Assembly: GCA_030037185.1 (NCBI GenBank)
Contig: JASHRR010000747.1
Location: 1-5,340, forward strand
From: Xanthobacteraceae bacterium
GTDB lineage: Bacteria; Pseudomonadota; Alphaproteobacteria; Rhizobiales; Xanthobacteraceae
Direction of reading: 5' to 3'
Length of the DNA stretch: 5,340 nucleotides
How positions within the stretch are numbered: position 1 is the first letter of the stretch; each line of letters begins with the position of its first letter. Positions 1-5,070 of this stretch are shown one piece after another. The notes below the pieces were generated by a model. That model saw only the letters and a list, made by a program, of their open reading frames with translations, made no database searches and was not told the origin of the DNA. A program made the position numbers and the translations under genes.

Positions 1-322
1 TGACTCCTTGTAGGTGGCCCAAGAACAGTCTGGCACCGGTAACAACATCCACCCGGTTGGCGCAAGGATACCGGCCGCAGCAACATCGGCCGAGGTGATC
101 AGCGAAGCTTTTGAGGGCTCGCGCACCCAAATCGTGAGGGGACAAGCTCCGACGGCTTGCCCATCGAACCATGTGTTCGGCTGACCGAATATGGCGCCGG
201 ATGGAGATCTTCGAGTAGCCGCGCTGAAACAGCTGTTCGGCGAAGCCTTCGATGTGCACTCCAGCTCGACCACAGAGAATTGCCCGAATTCTTGCAGGCG
301 AATCAAACAACTCGGATAGCAT
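1..322 (-). CDS. Tyrosine recombinase/integrase, N-terminal part (runs off window)
   Basis: This reading frame gives 107 codons on the minus strand, from an ATG at 322-320 to the left edge. I chose this start because GGGAGG lies about 7 bases upstream, a strong ribosome binding site. Residues about 25-107 look like the SAM-like core-binding domain of tyrosine recombinases. They include GYSKISIRRHIRSAEH (35-50), then VRWA, a DLG...LKSFADHL stretch (64-76), a cysteine cluster CCC...C (80-82 and 87), and GARLFLGHLQ (96-105). Integrases of rhizobial and related elements commonly show this pattern, with cysteines shortly after an F..HL stretch. The catalytic domain lies outside the window, so activity cannot be judged. 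Expected role: a DNA strand-exchange enzyme of an element extending left. It is transcribed away from ritABC. By analogy with ritA, it could be the first gene of its own recombinase set; that is inference. Codon use is normal and no stop interrupts the frame. Confidence 0.82.
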   Translation of the reverse strand, partial: MLSELFDSPARIRAILCGRAGVHIEGFAEQLFQRGYSKISIRRHIRSAEHMVRWASRRSLSPHDLGARALKSFADHLGRCCCGRYPCANRVDVVTGARLFLGHLQGV

Positions 323-369
323 TGGAGACCTCCCTTGGTAGGCCTGTTGCCAGGCGACGGAGGTTATTA

Positions 370-456
370 TTATGCGGAGTAGCGGACCTTCGATGGGCGC
401 GGTGGGGCCATTGGAGTCGGAAGCGCTCAAGGCTGCGCGTCGCTAGCTCCGCATAA
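370..456. repeat. Inverted repeat upstream of the left recombinase (candidate element end)
   Basis: TTATGCGGAGTAGCG at 370-384 is the inverted counterpart of CGCTAGCTCCGCATAA at 441-456, matching throughout except for one extra base (G446). The arms are separated by 56 bases. The pair sits 48 bases upstream of the start of the minus-strand recombinase. This matches the way paired motifs precede ritA in the RIT element. It is therefore a plausible terminal recombination site of the element carrying that gene. The function is inferred from position and symmetry only. Confidence 0.65.
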
Positions 457-494
457 AGACGTTCGCCGCATTAAACCGCACCTACAAGCATTGG

Positions 495-526
495 CCACAG
501 TAATGGTGTGGTGGGCATTACTGTGG
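495..526. repeat. Perfect 11-bp palindrome with 10-bp spacer at the RIT border
   Basis: CCACAGTAATG (495-505) and CATTACTGTGG (516-526) are exact reverse complements around a 10-base centre. The right arm overlaps the first six bases of the RIT left terminal repeat. Paired arms around a short centre are typical of tyrosine recombinase crossover sites. A transcription terminator is less likely because no T-run follows on either strand. Whether it belongs to the RIT element, to the neighbouring element or to the target DNA cannot be told from one copy. Confidence 0.7.
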
Positions 527-561
527 TAATCGCGAGGTGCAGATAATGTGAAGGAAGGTGG
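521..561 (+). repeat. RIT left terminal inverted repeat (41 bp)
   Basis: It is the reverse complement of 4312-4352 at 37 of 41 positions. The core GAGGTGCAGATAATGTGAAG (534-553) is unchanged between the two ends. The mismatches are at 526, 532, 556 and 557. It contains the outer copy of TAATGTGAAGGA (544-555). The enzymes of the trio should bind here. Confidence 0.88.
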
Positions 562-607
562 CTTCACGCGAGAAGCCCGCACGATTCGGCCGCTATACGA
601 CAAGCTT

Positions 608-619
608 TGCTCCGCATTA
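608..619 (-). repeat. Degenerate inner copy of the terminal motif, left end
   Basis: TGCTCCGCATTA matches the inverted motif TCCTTCACATTA at 9 of 12 positions. It faces the outer copy at 544-555 across 52 bases. It lies just upstream of the ritA ribosome binding site, so recombinase binding here could also repress ritABC. Autoregulation is inference. Confidence 0.5.
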
Positions 620-653
620 TTTCCCGGCGAACCTCTGCGGTCGTTTGACCAGC

Positions 654-660
654 AGAGGAG
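654..660 (+). promoter_or_regulatory. Ribosome binding site of ritA
   Basis: AGAGGAG sits 6 bases before the ATG at 667. This fixes the start and excludes other starts in the region. Confidence 0.75.
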
Positions 661-666
661 TTATCG

Positions 667-1899
667 ATGCCGAGCCCAGATCGCGATCTGATCGCCGAAC
701 TCAAAGGCGCACTGACCAGCCGGCAATACAGCCGGACGGTGATCGGGAACTACTGTGCGTACGCGCGCGGGTTCCTCGACTACCTTGCCCGTCGAAGCAT
801 CCCGATAGCGGACGTGACCGAGATCCAGGTAGCACACTACCTGCGCCATGCGATCACGACGTTTCGAAAACGCTATGGTCGATCGCCAGGACCGTACTGG
901 CACCTCAGCCCGCGTTCTGGGATCCATGCATTGCTGCGGCTTGCACAGGGCCAGTGGCCGCCTGCCCCGAAGGCTACCTGCGCTGCCGACGCGTTGCGCA
1001 TCGCGATCTGCGACGAATACGAGACCTGGCTTGACGAGGAACGCGGCCTTGCCCGGCCCAGCATCACGGCGTTGATGTGGGAGGCCCGGCACTTCCTTGG
1101 CTGGCAGCTCGATCGAGGCGGCGTCGACGGTCTGCTGGAGATGAGCGTCAGCGACATCGACCGGTACATGGACCTGCGAGAGCCAAAGCTGACGCGCAGA
1201 TCGTTGAAGGACGTGGCGGAACGCCTTCGCTCGCTCTTGCGGTATCTGCACCGGACTGGTCGAACCGCGATCGACTTGTCGCCTCACGTCATCGCCCCGT
1301 TGCTTTATGCCTATGAGGGGGTGCCCTCGATCCTTGAGCGGGACCAGATCGCTACCGTCCTGGAGATTGCAGGGAAGGACAGGACACCGGTGGGATTGCG
1401 GGACCATGCGATCCTGCAATTGCTCGCGACCTATGGCCTGAGATCCAGCGAGATCCGCAGTCTGCGGCTCGAGGACATCGACTGGCGCGAGGAATCGATC
1501 CGCATCCGTCACACCAAAACAAGGGCGTGCTCGTTCCTGCCCCTGATGGCGCCGGTGGGAGAAGCGGTACTCTCCTATCTGCGGGAGGGACGGCCAGCGA
1601 CCGACGCCCGGGAAATCTTCATCCACACGCGCGCACCCTATCGCAAGCTCGGGAGGCTGGCCAACGCGGTACGGCGGCGACTCCATGACGCCGGCGTCGA
1701 GCCACCCGGCAAGAGCGGTCCACATGTCTTCCGTCATGCCCGCGCGGTCGAGATGCTGCGCGCCGCGGTGCCGCAAAAGGTCATCGGCGATCTGCTTGGG
1801 CATCGCTCGTCCGAGTCGACGGCGCCTTACCTCAAGCTCGCCACCGGGGACCTCAGGGCCATCGCACTCGACGTGCCGGGACAGGAGGTGCGCTCATGA
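667..1899 (+). CDS. ritA: Tyrosine recombinase RitA (first of RIT trio)
   Basis: This 410-residue site-specific recombinase cuts and rejoins DNA through a 3'-phosphotyrosyl link. An N-terminal SAM-like DNA-binding part covers about residues 8-205. It includes RQYSRTVIGNYCAYARGFLDYL (19-40) and a second helical stretch around 115-195. The catalytic domain covers about 220-400. Visible active-site residues are R259 in YGLRSSEI, K284 in HTKTR, H353 and R356 in HVFRH, H379 in LLGHRS and Tyr388 in STAPYLKL, so the set is complete. The last bases overlap the ritB start by four (ATGA). The coding end also holds the ritB ribosome binding site, so the two genes are translationally coupled. Its likely substrate is the terminal repeats of the RIT element. 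Each RIT gene belongs to a distinct integrase branch, so this is not a simple duplicate of its neighbours. Naming follows gene order in the RIT family. Confidence 0.88.
   Translation: MPSPDRDLIAELKGALTSRQYSRTVIGNYCAYARGFLDYLARRSIPIADVTEIQVAHYLRHAITTFRKRYGRSPGPYWHLSPRSGIHALLRLAQGQWPPAPKATCAADALRIAICDEYETWLDEERGLARPSITALMWEARHFLGWQLDRGGVDGLLEMSVSDIDRYMDLREPKLTRRSLKDVAERLRSLLRYLHRTGRTAIDLSPHVIAPLLYAYEGVPSILERDQIATVLEIAGKDRTPVGLRDHAILQLLATYGLRSSEIRSLRLEDIDWREESIRIRHTKTRACSFLPLMAPVGEAVLSYLREGRPATDAREIFIHTRAPYRKLGRLANAVRRRLHDAGVEPPGKSGPHVFRHARAVEMLRAAVPQKVIGDLLGHRSSESTAPYLKLATGDLRAIALDVPGQEVRS
1883..1890 (+). promoter_or_regulatory. Ribosome binding site of ritB inside the ritA end
   Basis: AGGAGGTG ends 5 bases before the ritB ATG at 1896, a near-ideal site. 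It lies in ritA codons for GQEVR, and the ritA stop overlaps the ritB start, as expected for coupled translation. Confidence 0.85.
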
Positions 1900-3260
1900 C
1901 GACCTGGCCCGACCCTGAGCGACAGTTGATAGCGCGCCATCTGGCAGTCCTCGGGCTACGCAGCACGAACAGCCGCACCTACTACAAGCAGGTACTCCAC
2001 GGCTTCCAGGACATCGCCGAGCGCCACGCCGAGCTCGGCCAGGACGTGCTGGTGGCCTGGCTACATGCGTCGTCAGCCCGCTGGGCAGCGACGACGCGGT
2101 TGCACCGTACCCGCATCGTGGACCGGTTCCTTGATCACCTTCTGGAAATCGGAGCGATCACCCGCAATCCCGTCGTCGCCCTGCGTGAGGCATGCAATGT
2201 CAAGCAGTGCAAGCCGGTCTGGCGGGCCCTGGCGTCGGACACTCCGGATCGCGCCCTTGCCGAACTGCGCCAGCCGATGCCGTTCGGCAGCGTGCTAGGC
2301 GCGATCATGGCTGAGCACGTCCTGCTGATGCGCAAGCGGGGATACAAATACATATCGCAGGCTGCGTGGCTCTTGCGGTTCGACCGATTCCTGCAGTTGA
2401 ACCCGTCGTTCCAGGATCAACCGATCGGCATGATGCTTGAACACTGGGCGGCGGCGAAAACCACGCGCTATCACGCAGCCGAATGCGAAAGGCTAAAGCG
2501 CATCCTTGCGAGGATCTTCCGCCACCGGGATCCGTCGATCCCGCCGCGCCGACCGGACCCGCGTCCGCAAAAGGAAGTGGCGAAGCAATGGCGCAAGCCT
2601 CACATCTATTCACCCGCCGACGTGCGGCGGATGCTCGACATCGCCCGTTCTTACCCCTCACCAAGGGCCCCGCTTCGTCCGCTGAGCATTCACACTATGC
2701 TGCTGCTCGCCTATTGCGCCGGGCTGCGGCGCGGCGAGCTTGCCCGCCTCGACCTAGGTGACGTCGACCTCGACGGTGGTGCGATCACGGTTCGGCAGAC
2801 CAAGTTCTTCAAAACCAGAATCCTACCGCTTCCCGACAGCGTGATGGCCGAGCTTCGGGCCTATATCGATGCACGGCGCCAGGCCGGCGCGTCGCAGGAG
2901 CCGCGCTCGGGGCTCTTCTGTCATGAGCGGCGCAGCACCCGCTACACGAAGGAAGCTGTCGCCTGGATGCTCGTCGACGTCATCCGCCGCGCCGGCTTGA
3001 AGCCACCGCAAGGGCGCACAGGGCCACGCCTGCACGACTTGCGACATTCGATGGTCGTGAACCGGATCCTCGAATGGTATCGAACGGGCATCAACCCGCA
3101 GGATCGGCTGCCGTTCCTCGCGACTTATCTCGGCCATCGGGATATCAACTCCACCCTCGTCTACATCACCGTCACGCAGGACTTGCTGCATCACGCCAAC
3201 GAGCGGTTCCGGGCGTTGGGCGCGCCCTGCCTCAATCCGGGGCAGGAGGTGCGGCCATGA
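1896..3260 (+). CDS. ritB: Tyrosine recombinase RitB (second of RIT trio)
   Basis: This 454-residue recombinase is the longest of the three. Two helical N-terminal stretches precede the catalytic domain. One runs about 8-98, with LRSTNSRTYYKQVLHGFQDI at 21-40 and a ...NPV linker at 91-93. The other runs about 136-212, starting at MAEHVLLMRKRGYKYISQAA. This suggests a tandem or extended DNA-binding arm, while the trio partners are shorter. The catalytic domain covers about 238-445 and holds R278 in CAGLRRGEL, K303 in QTKFFKTR, H380 and R383 in LHDLRHS, H414 in YLGHRD and Tyr423 in STLVYITV. The active site is therefore complete. It starts inside the ritA stop (ATGA) and its own stop overlaps the ritC start in the same way. 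Expected to act with RitA and RitC on the element ends. The individual task of each protein in the trio is not known to me. Confidence 0.88.
   Translation: MTTWPDPERQLIARHLAVLGLRSTNSRTYYKQVLHGFQDIAERHAELGQDVLVAWLHASSARWAATTRLHRTRIVDRFLDHLLEIGAITRNPVVALREACNVKQCKPVWRALASDTPDRALAELRQPMPFGSVLGAIMAEHVLLMRKRGYKYISQAAWLLRFDRFLQLNPSFQDQPIGMMLEHWAAAKTTRYHAAECERLKRILARIFRHRDPSIPPRRPDPRPQKEVAKQWRKPHIYSPADVRRMLDIARSYPSPRAPLRPLSIHTMLLLAYCAGLRRGELARLDLGDVDLDGGAITVRQTKFFKTRILPLPDSVMAELRAYIDARRQAGASQEPRSGLFCHERRSTRYTKEAVAWMLVDVIRRAGLKPPQGRTGPRLHDLRHSMVVNRILEWYRTGINPQDRLPFLATYLGHRDINSTLVYITVTQDLLHHANERFRALGAPCLNPGQEVRP
3244..3251 (+). promoter_or_regulatory. Ribosome binding site of ritC inside the ritB end
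   Basis: AGGAGGTG, identical in sequence and spacing to the site before ritB, ends 5 bases before the ATG at 3257. It decides the ritC start: an upstream in-frame ATG at 3074 lies deep inside ritB and lacks such a site. Confidence 0.85.
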
Positions 3261-4261
3261 GCAAGGCCGATCCGTTCCCGAACCTGATGCGCGCCTTCTT
3301 CTACGAATGGCTCGTCGAGCAGCGCAACGCATCCGTCCACACGGTTCGATCCTACCGCGACACTTGGCGGCTTTTCCTGCGGTTCGTCACACAGCGTGGC
3401 GGAAAGCAGGTTGTGATGATCACGCTGGCCGATCTGACCGCCAGCGAGGTCGCCGCCTTCCTGAGGCACGCCGAACACGAACGCGGCGGCACGATCGGGA
3501 CGCGCAACTGCCGGCTTGCTGCGATCCGCAGCTTCTTCAACTTCGTGGCGACCAGAGATCCCGCATCGATCGCACAATGCACCGAAATCCTCAACATCCC
3601 GGTCAAGCGCGCGCCCGTATCGGAACCTTGTTATCTGGACCCGGCAGAAGTGACCGCGATCCTTGCCCAGCCAGATCGTTCGACACTGGAGGGTATGCGC
3701 GATCACGTGCTGCTCTCGTTCCTCTACAACAGTGGGGCACGGATCCAGGAAGCGCTCGACCTGTGCCCCAAAGCCATCAGGTTCGACACGCCGGGCTGTG
3801 TGCGCCTCCTTGGCAAGGGTCGCAAGGAACGCATTTGCCCGCTCTGGCCGGAAACTGTGATGTTGTTGAAGAAGCTGCTTGATCGGCTGCCGCGAGCACC
3901 GGACCAGCGGTTGTTCGTCAACCGCTATGGTGAGCCGCTCAGCGCCTCCGGCGTTCGGTTCAAGCTTGCCGCCTACGTGAAGGCAGCGGCCGAAACCGAG
4001 ACATCGCTCCGAACAAAGCATGTGACCCCACACAGCTTTCGCCACGCCACCGCCGTGCATCTCGTCTCGGCAGGCGTCGACGTCACAGTCATCCGCAGCT
4101 GGCTTGGCCATGTGAGCCTCGACGCCACCAACCACTACGCGAGGGCCAATCTGGAAACAAAGCGGAAGGCGCTGGAACAAGTCGGCGCCCCGGCAACGGC
4201 GGGCCATCCGCCGTCATGGAAGCGGGATGCGAGCCTGCTCGCCTGGCTTGATACCCTCTGA
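3257..4261 (+). CDS. ritC: Tyrosine recombinase RitC (third of RIT trio, XerC/D-like)
   Basis: This 334-residue protein is close to the usual size of XerC/XerD-type recombinases (about 300) and is the most Xer-like of the three. The N-terminal SAM-like domain covers about residues 8-105, with NASVHTVRSYRDTWRLFLRF at 24-43 and NCRLAAIRSFFNFV at 84-97. The catalytic domain covers about 125-310. Active-site residues are R162 in NSGARIQEAL, K187 in LLGKGRKERICPL (the beta-hairpin lysine), H259 and R262 in PHSFRHATA, H285 in WLGHVSLD and Tyr294 in TNHYARA. All are present. It is coupled to ritB by an ATGA overlap and an internal ribosome binding site. Its stop is only two bases before the inner copy of the terminal motif at 4264, so the gene runs right up to the recombination end. 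I chose the start at 3257 because of the overlap and ribosome site. Confidence 0.9.
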   Translation: MSKADPFPNLMRAFFYEWLVEQRNASVHTVRSYRDTWRLFLRFVTQRGGKQVVMITLADLTASEVAAFLRHAEHERGGTIGTRNCRLAAIRSFFNFVATRDPASIAQCTEILNIPVKRAPVSEPCYLDPAEVTAILAQPDRSTLEGMRDHVLLSFLYNSGARIQEALDLCPKAIRFDTPGCVRLLGKGRKERICPLWPETVMLLKKLLDRLPRAPDQRLFVNRYGEPLSASGVRFKLAAYVKAAAETETSLRTKHVTPHSFRHATAVHLVSAGVDVTVIRSWLGHVSLDATNHYARANLETKRKALEQVGAPATAGHPPSWKRDASLLAWLDTL

Positions 4262-4263
4262 AT

Positions 4264-4329
4264 TAATGTGAAGGAGCGGGACGCGGAAGTGACGCAACAC
4301 GGAGCATCTGACCACGGTCCTTCACATTA
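4264..4329. repeat. Paired 12-bp motif at the RIT right end (inner and outer copies)
   Basis: TAATGTGAAGGA (4264-4275) and TCCTTCACATTA (4318-4329) are perfect reverse complements separated by 42 bases. The outer copy is part of the terminal repeat, and the inner copy follows the ritC stop directly. The left end has the same arrangement, with a weaker inner copy and 52 bases between. These are likely binding sites for the recombinases. Confidence 0.8.
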
Positions 4330-4352
4330 TCTGCACCTCGTGATTAGCACAG
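4312..4352 (-). repeat. RIT right terminal inverted repeat (41 bp)
   Basis: It is the reverse complement of 521-561 with four mismatches. Its outer edge touches the codons of the truncated istB, marking the right boundary of the element. Confidence 0.88.
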
Positions 4353-4469
4353 ATCTTCAACAATGACAGCACGCTCACGTCCGCCATCCTCGATCGCATC
4401 ATGCACCACGTGGACACGGTTATCATCGAAGGCAAAAGCTTTCGCATGAAGGACGAGGTCGAAGAGTAG
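4344..4469 (+). pseudogene. istB: 3' remnant of IS21-family istB (transposition helper ATPase)
   Basis: The frame ending at the TAG at 4467-4469 reads QIFNNDSTLTSAILDRIMHH, followed by VDTVIIEGKSFRMKDEVEE. The SAILDR..HH......G.S.RMK pattern is the conserved C-terminus of IstB, the AAA+ ATPase that helps the IS21 transposase IstA. Only about 40 of the usual ~250 residues remain. The Walker A and B motifs are missing, and the frame is closed upstream by a TGA at 4341 within the RIT repeat. The break coincides with the right border of the RIT element, so insertion of that element, or a later deletion, removed the rest. No istB 5' part is found on the left side of the element within the window. 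It is certainly non-functional as a helper ATPase. Confidence 0.85.
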
Positions 4470-4478
4470 GTCCCCGCG

Positions 4479-4700
4479 ATGAGGCGGCGCTCGTTTAAAT
4501 TGCCCGAATACGCCGCCTCCGACGAGGCGGCGGCTTACATCGCCGACATGCTCATGGAGATCGCCCTGCAATTCGAGGCCACCCACTTCTCCCAAATCCA
4601 CCGTCATTACGAGTCCCTCAGGCCAGAACCTGATGACATTCCCTGCCAGCAGCTCGATCTATTCGACAAACACCCGTTCGACAGAGACCCGCCTTTCTGA
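4479..4700 (+). CDS. Small protein downstream of istB with a QLDLF clamp-type motif
   Basis: This 73-residue gene begins 9 bases after the istB stop and in the same frame. It was therefore probably the last gene of the IS21-type transcript, translated by coupling, since no strong ribosome binding site of its own is seen. Codon use is GC-rich at third positions, like real genes here. The N-terminus is basic (MRRRSFK). A likely helix covers about 13-33 (ASDEAAAYIADMLMEIAL), and the tail is acidic and proline-rich. Residues 58-62 read QLDLF, the consensus pentapeptide by which many bacterial proteins bind the DnaN sliding clamp. I do not recognise a named family. It could be an accessory protein of the IS or an unrelated host gene next to the IS end. 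The function is unknown, and the clamp link is inferred from the motif alone. Confidence 0.65.
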   Translation: MRRRSFKLPEYAASDEAAAYIADMLMEIALQFEATHFSQIHRHYESLRPEPDDIPCQQLDLFDKHPFDRDPPF

Positions 4701-4746
4701 ACGTCGGAACCGCAAACCCACCGATCCTTGACTACCCGCCTGCAAA

Positions 4747-4765
4747 CTCACTGCCCCCCAGTGAG
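4747..4765. repeat. Small hairpin, 7-bp stem with C5 loop
   Basis: CTCACTG and CAGTGAG pair perfectly around five C residues. It coincides with the stop codon of the 18-codon minus-strand frame. No T-run follows on either strand, so a classical terminator is doubtful. Confidence 0.55.
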
Positions 4766-4804
4766 CGTGGCGTTGGACGTGGTGAGCTTTCTTGGCGCTT
4801 TCAT
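4748..4804 (-). CDS. Possible 18-residue leader peptide
   Basis: ATG at 4804-4802 on the minus strand is preceded by GGAGG with a 5-base gap, an excellent ribosome binding site. The frame reads MKAPRKLTTSNATLTGGQ and then stops inside the 4747-4765 hairpin. A strong site, a very short frame and a hairpin at its end fit a leader peptide or the broken 5' end of a former gene, perhaps cut off by the IS insertion. There is no independent evidence of translation. Confidence 0.3.
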   Translation of the reverse strand: MKAPRKLTTSNATLTGGQ

Positions 4805-4922
4805 CGTCGCCTCCGATGCAGAGCTGCCCTCTCGCTCCCTGCTCTCAATCCCTTTCTTTTGTTCGACCGCGCCGCAGGCTTTCTTCCGTCCCGACCACAG
4901 ATCTCGCACGCCGCCGCGCGCA

Positions 4923-4996
4923 GGGGCTGTCAAGGCCGGCCGGCACTCTGCCCGTAAGGCACCTTCAGCGTTTCCAGGCCGCGCCTTGACAGCCCC
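4923..4996. repeat. Perfect 14-bp inverted repeat with 46-base loop
   Basis: GGGGCTGTCAAGGC (4923-4936) and GCCTTGACAGCCCC (4983-4996) are exact reverse complements. The stem is long and GC-rich and could form in RNA on either strand or act as a protein-binding pair. No gene is seen within it. Confidence 0.7.
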
Positions 4997-5070
4997 GAGC
5001 ACGGCGGCAGCATCGGTCGGTCGGGGGGGCCAAGCAGGCGGCATCAGCGCCGAGATGTTCAACCCGCAGC

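Larger units (their letters stand above)
521..4352 (+). mobile_element. Complete recombinase-in-trio (RIT) element
   Basis: This 3832-bp unit is bounded by 41-bp imperfect inverted repeats and filled almost entirely by three overlapping tyrosine recombinase genes in one direction. That is the defining structure of RIT elements, a described family found in many bacteria, often inside other mobile DNA. All three genes are open, and each has the complete Arg/Lys/His-x-x-Arg/His/Tyr active site, so the element looks intact. There is no cargo gene. The right border abuts a truncated IS21-type istB. The left border lies close to the probable end of a second recombinase element. No target-site duplication is evident next to the repeats, and the exact ends could differ by a few bases, since the outermost matching CTGTG/CACAG follows a mismatch. 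Confidence 0.85.

Noticed and set aside
157..456. 99-codon plus-strand frame left of the RIT element
   Set aside because: Antisense to the start of the minus-strand recombinase and runs through the inverted repeat 370-456; low-complexity Arg/Ser composition.
558..1034. 158-codon plus-strand frame overlapping the start of ritA
   Set aside because: Out-of-frame overlap with ritA; the start lies inside the terminal repeat and the translation is Arg/Pro-rich without motifs.
661..1803. 380-codon open frame on the minus strand across ritA
   Set aside because: It is fully antisense to ritA, which has a complete active site and a ribosome binding site. Its translation shows no recognisable domain, and long antisense frames are common in GC-rich genes.
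3074..3256. Upstream in-frame extension of ritC (61 extra residues)
   Set aside because: It would overlap ritB by more than 180 bases, has no ribosome binding site, and the 3257 start has an ideal site and an ATGA overlap.
3191..4207. 338-codon open frame on the minus strand across ritC
   Set aside because: Antisense to a well-supported recombinase; composition is Cys/Arg/His-rich and no motif is seen.
505..4370. Target-site duplication around the RIT element
   Set aside because: I compared the bases just outside 521 and 4352 and saw no convincing direct repeat, so none is reported.
4747..4765. Rho-independent terminator for the istB-linked gene
   Set aside because: The stem is short and no T-run follows on either strand.
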